DNA from: Mycolicibacterium tusciae JS617 | Lineage (GTDB): Bacteria; Actinomycetota; Actinomycetes; Mycobacteriales; Mycobacteriaceae | Direction: 5' to 3' | Length of the DNA stretch: 64,000 bases | NCBI RefSeq assembly: GCF_000243415.2 | Contig: NZ_KI912270.1 | Location: 4,791,737 to 4,855,736 of the forward strand | Shown: positions 25,768-34,275 of the stretch, one piece after another | How positions within the stretch are numbered: the stretch's first letter is position 1 | How the letters are laid out: the number at the start of each line of letters is the position of its first letter | The notes under the pieces: model-generated | Told to the model about the DNA's origin: nothing | Seen by the model: only the letters and a program-made list of their open reading frames with translations | The model's database searches: none | Made by a program: the position numbers and the translations under genes

Positions 25768-26462
25768 CGGACGCCACCCCCCCACCGGCGACGAGTTGCG
25801 TTCCGTGCCAAGTGGATCCGGAAGGGTGGTTCGATCGCCATCATCGCGCCGACGCCGTCGCCGAATGTCGTAGTTGCCCCGCCCGCCGCTGGTGCGCCCG
25901 GGAAGCGCTGCAGAGCCGTGCGTCCTGGGGTGTGTGGGCTGGGGTCTGGATCGACGGACGACATGAAGATGCCGCACCCCATCTGCGATCCATCGCGACT
26001 GGAGTGTTAGCGCAGTCGGCTGCTGTCGCTGCCGTTGTCATCGGTGAGCGATTACAGGACGCCGCGCCCGCCAGTGAGCTCGCCCATGTGCCCACGCCGT
26101 TACGCCGGCCGAGGGGGTCGCCGGTGCCGTCGTCCGTCATGACTGCGGTACTTGCCCGCAGCAGCGGACACTGCGAGGTCCTCGCCGAGGGCTGCCGCTA
26201 CACCTATGACCGCCTGGTGAGCCGACGCTTAGGGGTAGCGGTCGAGGAGACATCCACTCCCCCGGAACTATTCGCCGCGTGTAATGTCTGCGCCGACATC
26301 GTCGCAGTGCTCGACCCGAAGATGGCGGCCAACACCGGATACGTGCTCGATAACCAACGCGACCCCACACACGTCCCGTTCTATTGGCGCCGCAGCCGGT
26401 GGGTGCTGCTTGATCGAGACGGATGGCTCACTGAGATGGCCGACGACGTCGCGATGGCGTGA
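25764..26462 (+). CDS. WhiB-like domain fused to a cysteine-containing C-terminal domain
   Basis: A 232-residue protein overlapping the rep-like stop by ATGA. Residues 1-65 are WhiB-like: Cys12/Cys15, then Cys35-x2-Cys38-x5-Cys44 and the GVWAGVW turn. The C-terminal domain (about 125-215) has SGHCEVLAEGC and AACNVCADIVAVLD, spaced like the zinc knuckle of HNH nucleases but with the catalytic histidines not evident, so it may be a degenerate HNH or a zinc-binding module. WhiB proteins are normally single-domain; coupling to rep suggests a role in replication control. Confidence 0.72.
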   Translation: MTDATPPPATSCVPCQVDPEGWFDRHHRADAVAECRSCPARRWCAREALQSRASWGVWAGVWIDGRHEDAAPHLRSIATGVLAQSAAVAAVVIGERLQDAAPASELAHVPTPLRRPRGSPVPSSVMTAVLARSSGHCEVLAEGCRYTYDRLVSRRLGVAVEETSTPPELFAACNVCADIVAVLDPKMAANTGYVLDNQRDPTHVPFYWRRSRWVLLDRDGWLTEMADDVAMA

Positions 26463-26481
26463 TCTTAACCGCGGTTAAGAT
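26462..26481. repeat. 16-bp palindrome copy 1 (parS candidate)
   Basis: A 20-base perfect palindrome, ATCTTAACCGCGGTTAAGAT, containing the core CTTAACCGCGGTTAAG that recurs at 29230-29245 and 30885-30900. It begins on the last base of the WhiB-fusion gene, between that gene and the convergent partition operon. Confidence 0.85.
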
Positions 26482-26514
26482 TGGATACCGCAACGGGTTT
26501 GATGTCCCAGTCCG

Positions 26515-26877
26515 TTATGACGGACTAGCAGACATCGGCGCCCGGCGCCTCAGCGCCTCATCGACGAGGTCCGACGCGAAATCCTGTGCCGTCAGCAGAA
26601 CATCGTCCCGCTTCGCCTCCAGCCACGCATCGCGCAGCCGCTGAGCGGTGGAAGTGCGCAGCCGCAGGGTGCGCGGAGCTGTCGGCGCGGTCGCGGTAAC
26701 AGCCCGCGGAGGGGTCGGTAGCGGACTTACCGAGCCATGCGTGTCTTCTGTCACAGTGACAGTTGGAGGCGTGACCCGTTCCTCGATCGGCGACGCGCTC
26801 GCAAGCGGCTTCCGCGTTTCAGCGCCAACGCTGGACAGCATGCCGACGACGGCTGACGCAGTGTCCTTCTTAGGCAT
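26515..26877 (-). CDS. Small centromere-binding partner of ParA (RHH-like)
   Basis: A 120-residue protein overlapping the 3' end of the parA gene by 8 bases. The N-terminal about 65 residues are Pro/Thr-rich and probably unstructured, as in ParG-type proteins. The C-terminal part (TLRLRTSTAQRLRDAWLEAKRDDVLLTAQDFASDLVDEAL) has one strand and two helices, consistent with a ribbon-helix-helix DNA-binding dimer. It would bind the GTGA/TCAC array upstream of the operon and stimulate ParA, completing a type Ib partition cassette. Confidence 0.72.
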   Translation of the reverse strand: MPKKDTASAVVGMLSSVGAETRKPLASASPIEERVTPPTVTVTEDTHGSVSPLPTPPRAVTATAPTAPRTLRLRTSTAQRLRDAWLEAKRDDVLLTAQDFASDLVDEALRRRAPMSASPS

Positions 26878-27664
26878 GGTGTTTCCCTCGATTTAATCGG
26901 CCCTCAGCAACCATGGTCATGACTTCAACACTAAAATTCGCGTATGCCTGCGCGAGATCGGGGTCGGCGTCGACGTCGCCCAGCACGACCTGATCACTGA
27001 CCATCCGTTCGGCCGCAGTACGTTTCGGGATGAAGGTCTTGAACATCGGCAGGCCGTCGCCCTGTAACGCCTTGAGGGTCTCGCGGCTGACCAACGTTCG
27101 TGACTCGTACTTGGTGAGCAGGACTCCGAGGAAGGTCGCCGAAAGGACTTGGTGCTGACGCAGTGTGGACGACCACTCGAGGAACATATTCACCCCTCGC
27201 CTCCCCCACTTGCTCGCGTCGGTCGGCACGATCAGCCATTCGGCGGCATTCAGTGCAGTGATCACCAACTGCCCGAGGTTCGGTGAAAGGTCAAGCACGA
27301 TCGCGTCGTAGTCGTGATAGACCGGCGCCAACGCCATTGCCAGCTGTTCCTCGCGGCGATGCATGGTGACGAGTTCTTGGTCAAGCTTGGCCACCGCGAG
27401 CGTCGACGGGACGAGGTCGAGGTTCTCAAGCCGCGTCGCACGGATCACCTTGGAGACCGGCGTCCCCTCGCGTATGAGGTCGTAGATGTCGAACTCGACA
27501 TCGTCCTCCGGGTCGAACATCGTCGTCGAGTTGCCCTGCGGATCGCAGTCGACCAGCAAGGTTCGCCAGTTGCCGCGGGCCAGGCCGGCGGCCAGGTTCA
27601 CCGCGGTAAACGACTTGCCGACCCCGCCCTTATGGTTGGCGATCGCGATAACTTCCGCTTTCAC
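26870..27664 (-). CDS. parA: ParA partition ATPase (type Ib-like)
   Basis: A deviant-Walker ParA of 264 residues. The P-loop is HKGGVGKSFTAVN near the N-terminus, the Walker A' is VDCDPQGNST and the Walker B is AIVLDLSPNLG. No N-terminal HTH is present, as in short type Ib ParA proteins. I place the start at GTG 27664, since GAGGAG then sits about 8 bases upstream; a GTG at 27673 overlaps that site. It is followed by the RHH-like partner. The 550-bp array to its right is the probable centromere and promoter region. Confidence 0.93.
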   Translation of the reverse strand: MKAEVIAIANHKGGVGKSFTAVNLAAGLARGNWRTLLVDCDPQGNSTTMFDPEDDVEFDIYDLIREGTPVSKVIRATRLENLDLVPSTLAVAKLDQELVTMHRREEQLAMALAPVYHDYDAIVLDLSPNLGQLVITALNAAEWLIVPTDASKWGRRGVNMFLEWSSTLRQHQVLSATFLGVLLTKYESRTLVSRETLKALQGDGLPMFKTFIPKRTAAERMVSDQVVLGDVDADPDLAQAYANFSVEVMTMVAEGRLNRGKHHA

Positions 27665-27720
27665 AGCAGTCACTCCTCTAACTTTGGTACCTCATTGGAA
27701 CAGGTTGATCGAGTGTTCGG

Positions 27721-28268
27721 GTGATGCGGCGACGGCGTGTCGGCGTGATGTGATCGCGTTGTGATGTGGTCACCGCGCGATGACGCAACTGTGTGATCGT
27801 GTCATCCGGTGAGACCGTTGCGCCGTGACACCGTGACGGAATCGCTTAGCTACAAAGTGATCCGGTGATCCGGATGCTCACTCACCGTGTGATTCGATCG
27901 CCCAATCGCGTCGCGACGCGATCACAGCGTGGCGCGATCATGAACTGACACGGCGACTGTGTGATTCAGCGACGGCATGATGCCGTCACAGCATGACTTG
28001 GTGACCTGCTCACAACGCGACGCGGTTACCATGTCGCGGAGCCACGGCGTGACCGTGTGACGGAATCACGTGGTGTGGACGTGATCGAGCAATTCGGTGA
28101 CTCAATCACATCATCACGCCGTCGCCGGGTCACGGTGCGATGGCATCACCACATCACCGGGATGACTCGGTGTTGGTGTGATCCGGCGTCAACGTGATCG
28201 CATCACCATCGCCTCGTCACGACGTCGCCTCGTGATTGAGCGATCGCATCACCTCGCGTCACCGTGAC
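27721..28268. repeat. Dense GTGA/TCAC array, candidate centromere or origin
   Basis: About 550 bases carry roughly three dozen GTGA or TCAC tetramers by hand count, mostly extended to GTGATC, GTGATT, GTGACG or complements, often 8-12 bases apart and in both orientations. No long exact repeat unit and no spacers are present. It abuts the promoter side of parA. ParG/ParR-type proteins bind such degenerate arrays. An origin with iteron-like sites is the alternative. Confidence 0.75.
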
Positions 28269-29548
28269 GAAATCGGCCGGTAGCTCGGCGCATCCGGATT
28301 CGTTTCCGCGGCACGGCTTTGGAGGTCGGAACCGAAGGGACCGGACGAGTGACACCGCGGATGTTCAATCGGCGTTGTCGTCGAAGCATCGCCGGGTGCT
28401 CAATGCCGAAACGGTCGAGCACCGTTCGAAGGAAGTCGCTTTCGCTGCGGTGTATGCCTTTCGGTGATGAATGTGCTTGGTCGGCCAGGCCGCTCAGAGC
28501 GGCGTAGTTCGCCTAGGTTGGGTTCCAGCGCAGCGCGTCACGGAACGCGATCTGCTGGTGCCGGCGAGCACTGTCAGGGGGTCGCTGGTCGAGGTCGGGA
28601 TCGCGTAATACGAATGGTGACGAGCCAGTACCGCTGCGATGGGATCTGGATCGCTGAGATTGGACACCGGTGCCCGCAAGTCGATGATCGGTTTCGCTGG
28701 CAGGTCGGGAATCGCGGTGGAGCCAACATGTTCGACGCTGGCGGGGGAGTCAGGGCGCGAGCAGCGGTTCGAGACGATCGCGGTCCTGATCGCCCTGCGT
28801 GATCCAGGCGGATCGGGATCGACGAGATCGACGGGTTCGGTGGCCTACGCCGGCGACCGCGGATAGCCGCTCACCTTGTCACGGCACCCGAGTCAGGCGG
28901 CCCACTCGGTCGCCGCCCGACACGGCAGATAGCGCCGACACCGATATTCGGGGCGCAGTGATGACCCGCAGTCCTGGCCGATTCAGGTTGGGGGAGTAGG
29001 AAGCCTCCGAAGCCTCGTAACGACGAATGACACGCAAAGGCAGCGCCCGGCGACCTGGCGGGTGCATTGTCGTCGCGCAAGCGGTACCCGTCTTGAATCG
29101 CGTGCTCCCACTCGAAGTCGACCGCCTCACCGTCAAGACAGGTCCGAGGAGCGCACGAGGTCCGCGCCGCGCCGAGCGGAAGCCACGTCAAGGCGTCGCT
29201 GGCGAGGGGCGCGTTCACAACATTTGCTACTTAACCGCGGTTAAGTCGCCGCGAGGTGAAAGGCCTGCTCATTGTTGTCAGGACGGCGGAATCTACTAGA
29301 TGTCGAAATTGCTACCGCGCGGCGCGATACCGGAGGCTCATCGCAATCGATTCCCCAGCAGCGAGCTTCACACCTCTCATGGGCCGGGCGAGTCCGGGTG
29401 AAGTCCTTCACGCCCGGTCGTACCCTTCAAGTGCCATCTTCGCGTGCCGCCTGAACACACCTTTTGGGTACGGCGCAGGGCGGCGGCTGATCCTTGGCCA
29501 CCAGTGTGGCGGATCGACTCAGACATCCTGGGGGCAAAGAAGTGCGCC
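28269..29548. other. Gene-poor stretch next to the centromere array
   Basis: In these 1280 bases I see no gene I can support. Short open frames lack ribosome sites and protein-like composition. The part around 28600-28870 is rich in GATC-containing words (for example GATCGGGATCGACGAGATC), and 29229-29246 holds the second copy of the CTTAACCGCGGTTAAG palindrome. It could contain origin or leader-region DNA. Confidence 0.5.
29229..29246. repeat. 16-bp palindrome copy 2 (parS candidate)
   Basis: ACTTAACCGCGGTTAAGT, an 18-base perfect palindrome with the shared 16-base core. It lies in non-coding DNA about 1.9 kb from the second parAB operon. Confidence 0.85.
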
Positions 29549-29782
29549 ATGACTAAACCCAGAGCCGGCGTCGATCACACAGCGATCGTCTCGCTAGCGA
29601 CGGCTGTCGTCGGCGTGTTGGCGTGGCCATTCGTTGACGGCTGGGTTTTGCTGTTGGTCGCGACGTTGTCGCTCGTACTTGGGTTCCTGGCGCTATCCCG
29701 CGTTAAGCGGTACAGGCATTCGGGCCCGATGGCTCGCATGGCGCAACCGGTGTCGGAGCCGTGTTCTATGCGTTCTTCATAG
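29549..29782 (+). CDS. Small two-helix membrane protein, probably frameshifted
   Basis: From ATG 29549 (MTKPRAGVDHTAIVSL) the frame codes 77 residues with two membrane segments (IVSLATAVVGVLAWPFVDGW and VLLLVATLSLVLGFLAL), then RVKRYRHSG, like DUF4190-type small membrane proteins. The end (QPVSEPCSMRSS) looks out of frame. The +1 frame from about 29735 reads ATGVGAVFYAFFIVTVARDP, a plausible further membrane segment. A single-base shift around 29715-29735 is suspected, so the native C-terminus is unknown. Confidence 0.5.
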   Translation: MTKPRAGVDHTAIVSLATAVVGVLAWPFVDGWVLLLVATLSLVLGFLALSRVKRYRHSGPMARMAQPVSEPCSMRSS

Positions 29783-29927
29783 TGACCGTTGCGAGGGATC
29801 CGATCGACCCCGTGCAACTGCAATACCAAAATTGGCGGTCGGGCGAGCTAGGTCCCGACCGGAGCCGCTGCCGACTTGCCCGTCGTGCAAGCTGGGACCG
29901 GTACGAGTTTCGCTGTCTCTCAGAGGT

Positions 29928-30689
29928 CTACGCCGACACGCTTTCTGTCTTCGAGCCGAGTTCGGCGAACTGGCTACGAAGGGCCTCGGCGCGGGCCAAC
30001 AGGGTGTGCACGGCGTACGGGCGAGTGCTATCCAACTCGAGGATGGTCGGCGCGGTCCGCAGTTCGGCGGCCGCGAGGCCAAGAATCACCATCGTCGACG
30101 ACGTTAATTCGTCTGCGCGCCCGTCGATCTCGAGCTCGTCAAGCCAGTCGCGTTCGTCGACTCCGAAGCGGTCGGCTTGCTGCACGAAGCCAGTAATGAC
30201 AGTCATCATCTCTTCGCGACGCGTCGTGAGCCAAGCTTCCTCGGAGGGCATGCGGGCGCGGCGTTCGCGTTCGGATTGCCGTGCTGCCCGGGCGATCTTC
30301 TCGTCGGGCCGGTCGTAGCGAAGCAAGGCCTCGAGCCGATCAATTCGATCGAGGAGACCCTGCTTGCCGACACCGACCTGGGCGCCGATCTGGGACAGGA
30401 ACAAGCCACGGTCGCGCCCTGCCTTCAGGAAGTACAACTCGCGGCGGCGGTCCTCCCACCACAGCCAATTGTTGAGGGTGAGACCGTCGCAGACATCGGC
30501 CTGCAGAACCCATCGTGGGATGTCCGGTCCGCTGTATTTCCGAAGGTAGTCGAGTACTTCTCGCGGATCTGAGTCACCCGAGTCCGGTAGCATCTCCCGG
30601 TGTCGGTCATCGACTTTGGCTCTCCGCCGTGCGATTCTGACTATGGCTGAGGCCACCTCGGAGCGATGCACCTTGGGTCGGGTTGCCAC
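29928..30689 (-). CDS. Hypothetical protein with a possible HTH
   Basis: A 253-residue charged protein starting at GTG 30689 (VATRPKVHRSEVASAIVRIARRRAKVDDRHREML). The middle contains LFLSQIGAQVGVGKQGLLDRIDRLEALL, a good candidate helix-turn-helix, followed by an Arg-rich helix and an acidic C-terminal helical domain. No family is recognised. It lies between partition modules and points away from the second parAB operon. A role in DNA binding is inferred only from the HTH-like segment. Confidence 0.6.
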   Translation of the reverse strand: MATRPKVHRSEVASAIVRIARRRAKVDDRHREMLPDSGDSDPREVLDYLRKYSGPDIPRWVLQADVCDGLTLNNWLWWEDRRRELYFLKAGRDRGLFLSQIGAQVGVGKQGLLDRIDRLEALLRYDRPDEKIARAARQSERERRARMPSEEAWLTTRREEMMTVITGFVQQADRFGVDERDWLDELEIDGRADELTSSTMVILGLAAAELRTAPTILELDSTRPYAVHTLLARAEALRSQFAELGSKTESVSA

Positions 30690-31111
30690 TCCATCAGTAT
30701 TTCACTGACGGATAGCGCTCGCCGGATTCGACGCGCCCGACGTCGTCGTCGTCGTCGGGTCGGGATAGCAGCGAGTAGTCAAACGTGGCGTCGCTCAAGC
30801 CAGCTCGATGAAGAATTCTTGACGTCACTTTGGGCCTCAAGCGCGCGGAGTATTCCGCCACATCGCGGCGCAAAAGCTTTGCCCCTTAACCGCGGTTAAG
30901 ACGCCCAGGGCGAGGGCACGTGCCAGCGCAGGGCTTACCCGCCGACGATGCGCCGACTCCGCAAAATCGCCGATTTGCCACCGATCATCCGCACAGCGCG
31001 ACATGCGTGCCGCTCCGCGTGTCGGCGCGACAGGGCGGGTTGTGAATTATAAACTGCGCCTGTCTCATCCGAAGTACCTCGCCGTGCGGGGGAAGCATAC
31101 GGAAGGCCTTC
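30690..31111. other. Intergenic region upstream of the second parA
   Basis: A 422-base gap with no supported gene. It contains the third CTTAACCGCGGTTAAG palindrome at 30885-30900, about 210 bases before the parA start, and the expected promoter of the parAB operon. GGAAGG precedes the parA ATG. Confidence 0.6.
30885..30900. repeat. 16-bp palindrome copy 3 (parS candidate, beside parAB)
   Basis: CTTAACCGCGGTTAAG, perfectly symmetric, about 210 bases upstream of parA in the second partition operon. The 16-base length equals that of the canonical chromosomal parS, although the sequence differs. Confidence 0.85.
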
Positions 31112-31825
31112 ATGGCTGTTCACGTCGTTCTCAATCAGAAGGGCGGCGTCGGCAAAAGCACGATCGCCGTCAACCTCGCCGCCGTCACCGCCGACGTGCT
31201 CAACCATCGAGATGATCCCGAGGCGAGCTCACCGGTCGCCGCTGTCTCCATCGACCCGCAAGGCTCCGCGATTTGGTGGGCTGCCCGCGTCAACGATCTC
31301 CCGTTTCACGTCGTGCAGGCCGACGACGATCTCGATGGACTCAAGAAGCTCGGCGATCTTCCCGGCATCCAACATGTTTACGTCGACACGCCCGGATGGA
31401 TAGACCTCAACGGTGGCGACGACACCTCTGATCCGCTTGGCGGCGGGCCGGCTGCTGAAGCCCTGCGCGTCGTGCTCGACGTCGCCGACCGCGTGATCGT
31501 TCCGATGGAGACCGAGCCGCTCAGCTTCGACCCGACCGCACGAACCATCAATAAAGTCGTTCAACCACGCGGACTTCCGTACGTGGTGGTCATCAACAAC
31601 TGGGATCCCCGCGACGGCATGCACGACCTCGACGAGACAAAAGAGTTCGTCAGAGCCAACGGATGGCCGCTGGCGCATACGGTGATCCGCCACTACAAAT
31701 TGCATGCCCGCGCCAGCGCCGACGGCCAAGTGGTGACCGAGTACCCCACGAATCGCGTTGCCTTGCAGGCGCGGGAGGACTTCTACAAATTCGCACTTGA
31801 GCTCAACGTGGGGGGAGGACACTGA
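31112..31825 (+). CDS. parA: ParA partition ATPase of a ParA/ParB operon
   Basis: A 237-residue ParA/MinD-type ATPase: P-loop NQKGGVGKSTIAVN, VSIDPQGSAIWWA as Walker A', and VYVDTPGWIDL as Walker B. ATG 31112 follows GGAAGG. It is distinct from the ParA at 26.9 kb, since the WWAARV segment and the C-terminus differ. Its stop TGA shares one base with the ParB start, so both are translated together. This ParA should move DNA bearing the ParB site, for which the 16-bp palindromes are my candidates. Confidence 0.92.
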   Translation: MAVHVVLNQKGGVGKSTIAVNLAAVTADVLNHRDDPEASSPVAAVSIDPQGSAIWWAARVNDLPFHVVQADDDLDGLKKLGDLPGIQHVYVDTPGWIDLNGGDDTSDPLGGGPAAEALRVVLDVADRVIVPMETEPLSFDPTARTINKVVQPRGLPYVVVINNWDPRDGMHDLDETKEFVRANGWPLAHTVIRHYKLHARASADGQVVTEYPTNRVALQAREDFYKFALELNVGGGH

Positions 31826-32667
31826 TGGCGCGCGGAGGCCGAACCAGCCTGGCCAGCCTGGCCAGCGAGGTGGGCGACAAGTCGCCGGTCGATCAGATTG
31901 CGGCAATGCCTAGCCGCACAGCACCGTTGACGGATCTGACACCGAATCCACGCAACCCGCGCGACGATCTCGGTGATCTGTCCGACCTCGAGTCGATCGC
32001 CGACATGCAGCTTCAGCCAGCCGTCGTGGTCACCAAGGCCGCTTACCTCACGCTGTACCCCGAGGACCGCATCGCCACCCGCTTAGTCGTCATCAACGGA
32101 TGCCGCCGCTTGGCGGCCGCCCATAAGTATGGCCGCACCGATCTCGACATCGTCGTCAACGACGCGATCGCCCGCGATCGCGTCACCCTCATCTCTGCAT
32201 CGATCGCCGAAAACGTCGACCGGCAGGATTTCGATGTCATCGAAGAAGCTAAAGCCGTTGCGTCGCTGGTGAAAGAGTGCGGCACCGCAGCCGACGCGGC
32301 CAACCGCTTACGTAAGACGGAGGCTTGGGTCTCGCAACGACGGTCGCTGTTGATGTTGGCGCCCGAATTGCAAAGGGCTTTACGCCGAGGCGAATTGGCG
32401 ATCAGGGAAGCCCGCCAACTGGCGAGGGTACCGCTCGAACAGCAGGTAGCGCGCTGGCAAGCTGCACTGGACAAAAAGAGCGACGACGGACAGGAAAACA
32501 GCACGGCCAACAAGCGGCCGGCCAGTCCGTCTCGAGTGATCGCAAGCGCGCTAAAGGTATTCGACGCCAAGCCACAGCTTCTCGCCGACGCGCTACGGTC
32601 ACACCTCGGTCCAGACGGAGTCAAGACGCTGCTCGCCACGCTCGCCGCTGAAGCGACCGCAGTCTAG
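31825..32667 (+). CDS. parB: ParB-family centromere-binding CTPase
   Basis: A 280-residue ParB/Spo0J protein. The N-terminal domain holds TPNPRNPRDDL and the CTP-binding box NGCRRLAAAHKYG (Cys where GERR or GHRR is usual), then ENVDRQDFDVIEEAKAV, the ENxxR box. The central HTH is AADAANRLRKTEAWVSQRRSLLML. The C-terminal about 60 residues would dimerise. It is coupled to ParA by a one-base overlap. By analogy, ParB loads at parS palindromes as a sliding clamp and connects the plasmid to ParA. Confidence 0.92.
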   Translation: MARGGRTSLASLASEVGDKSPVDQIAAMPSRTAPLTDLTPNPRNPRDDLGDLSDLESIADMQLQPAVVVTKAAYLTLYPEDRIATRLVVINGCRRLAAAHKYGRTDLDIVVNDAIARDRVTLISASIAENVDRQDFDVIEEAKAVASLVKECGTAADAANRLRKTEAWVSQRRSLLMLAPELQRALRRGELAIREARQLARVPLEQQVARWQAALDKKSDDGQENSTANKRPASPSRVIASALKVFDAKPQLLADALRSHLGPDGVKTLLATLAAEATAV

Positions 32668-32792
32668 CTTAGGGCACCACTCCCGTTCCACCGTCACGTG
32701 ACAATTCGGGACGGTACACCTTTTTCGGATTTGATCCGCTGCCAAAACATCAACTTTGTTCCGCACGCCGCGTCGAAATGACGCCGCACTCT

Positions 32793-33230
32793 CTACAGCT
32801 GGTGAGCGAGCTCACCTAGGTTGCCCGGCGTCATGAACTGCCCCAAGGCATCTAGGTAATTACGGGCTACCGCGCGGTACTTTTCGGCTGCCTCATTGGT
32901 GGAGCGGTCAGCGTCGAGCAGATCCTGCTGTGCTGCGATGAGCAATCGGTTGGCTTCAGTCAGCGAGACCACCTGGGCGCGCAATTCATCGACATCCGGA
33001 CTCGGCAGGGCAGGAGCGGCACCCGGCTGCGGCGGAAGCTCATCGGCGTAGACATACCAGCGCAGACGTTGCGGGCGCGGCATCGCGCCGCCGCGAATCT
33101 CCCCAGCGGTGATGGCGCGGATGATCGTGCGCGGATCCTTTTCGAGCCGGTTGGCCGCTACTGCCAATGACACGACAGGGCCGCCCGGTGTGGTTTCCAC
33201 GCCCGGCGGCGGCTGCTTCGGTTGTGTCAT
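32793..33230 (-). CDS. Small HTH protein with C-terminal coiled coil
   Basis: A 145-residue protein. The N-terminal part (VVSLAVAANRLEKDPRTIIRAITAGEIRGGAMPRPQRLRWYVYADEL) has the MerR/excisionase-like winged-helix pattern (helix, Arg-rich recognition helix, wing with RWYV). The C-terminal half (DELRAQVVSLTEANRLLIAAQQDLLDADRST) is a coiled coil. Plasmid-borne proteins of this kind are often accessory DNA-binding factors. Its start ATG at 33230 has no strong ribosome site. Confidence 0.65.
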   Translation of the reverse strand: MTQPKQPPPGVETTPGGPVVSLAVAANRLEKDPRTIIRAITAGEIRGGAMPRPQRLRWYVYADELPPQPGAAPALPSPDVDELRAQVVSLTEANRLLIAAQQDLLDADRSTNEAAEKYRAVARNYLDALGQFMTPGNLGELAHQL

Positions 33231-33415
33231 CGTCGGTCACGTCGGCCGCGAGGGTCGCACTCCTTCCGTAACGACATCATGCACTAGATTAGGGACATAA
33301 TAACGACATTACGACACCTGTTGCGCCCAGATGCCGCTATTTTGCGGCATCTATGTCGTAAACTAACAGCATCACGACGAGGTGTGGACATCCGCCCTAG
33401 CGCCCGGAGGAGACG

Positions 33416-33652
33416 TTGAGCGATAGCGAATCGCGAAGGCTGACCGCGAAGGTTCTGGTTCGCTTCACCGAAGACGACCTCTGGAAGCTGCAGCAGGAAG
33501 CCGATCGACAGGGCGTGAGCGTTCCGCAGCTCATGCGTGACTTCACTCTGCGCGGGCTGCCGTCGCGCCGAACTGGGCGGTCTGTGTCCATTGATCAGGG
33601 CAGCGGCGAGGATCAATCCCGTCACCCCGCTCGGGCCAGCCACGTCGCCTAG
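33416..33652 (+). CDS. Ribbon-helix-helix small DNA-binding protein
   Basis: A 78-residue protein from TTG 33416 with a strong GGAGGAG site 4 bases upstream, which decides the start. AKVLVRFTEDDLWKLQQEADRQGVSVPQLMRDFTLRGL is a clear strand-helix-helix (RHH/CopG, MobC-like) fold. The tail is basic and Ser-rich. Candidates are a mobilisation accessory protein, an antitoxin without visible toxin, or a plasmid copy-number repressor. It is divergent from the HTH gene at 32.8 kb. Confidence 0.72.
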   Translation: MSDSESRRLTAKVLVRFTEDDLWKLQQEADRQGVSVPQLMRDFTLRGLPSRRTGRSVSIDQGSGEDQSRHPARASHVA

Positions 33653-34275
33653 GCGACACCATCGCGCAGGCCCGCCAGGCGTTCGGCAAGATCGGTTCAT
33701 CCACGGTCGGTGCGGCAAATGCCTCCGCGCTCGGAGGCGCGCCCTGTGGCCGGGTATCGGCTGGGGGCTACGCCCGAGTCGGTTGCGGCCCACATTCTTC
33801 GTGATCTGCAAAACCCACGCAGAACCGCATCTGGTCAGAGCTGGGCTTTGATACACGCAGCGCGTGGATCGCCCCCTTCCTCAACGCGTTCCTGCCGGCC
33901 CCCGAAATTCCTGAACAAGGCCGGAACTGACGAACGCGCCGGCCCGGCGACGGGTCACACGGTGGGGCGTAGGGGCCAGCGGGCCCCCGCGGGACTCACC
34001 GGCCTGCCAACGGCATGCACCGCAATCAGAAGCAGATCGCCTCCGCTGACCTCACCAGGCGGGCACCCAAATCCGTGACCAGGGCTTCCGTGCTGACCGA
34101 ATGCGCAACCCCGGCGCGTGAGCGCCGCCGGGCCGGTGCGCGGGCACGGCCAAAAATCTGCAGGGAGCACCCCTCGGCCCCGAATAGGCTTGAAACCTGG
34201 GCGATTAAACCGTGACCCCCAACAACTTTCGATAGCCAACACGCAGAAACTCGGTATCCCCTCCGAAGGGAATCC
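33653..34275. other. Stretch with coding-like fragments but no intact gene
   Basis: No intact gene can be supported. Two frames look protein-like in pieces: RLGATPESVAAHILRDLQNP (about 33752-33811) and, shifted, NRIWSELGFDTRSAWIAPFL running to a stop near 33930. This suggests a decayed gene with a frameshift near 33800. The rest is high-GC non-coding sequence up to the ribosome site of the next gene. Confidence 0.4.

Noticed and set aside
27721..28268. Possible CRISPR array.
   Set aside because: The motifs are 4-6 bases, in both orientations and irregularly spaced; there is no repeat-spacer unit and no cas gene.
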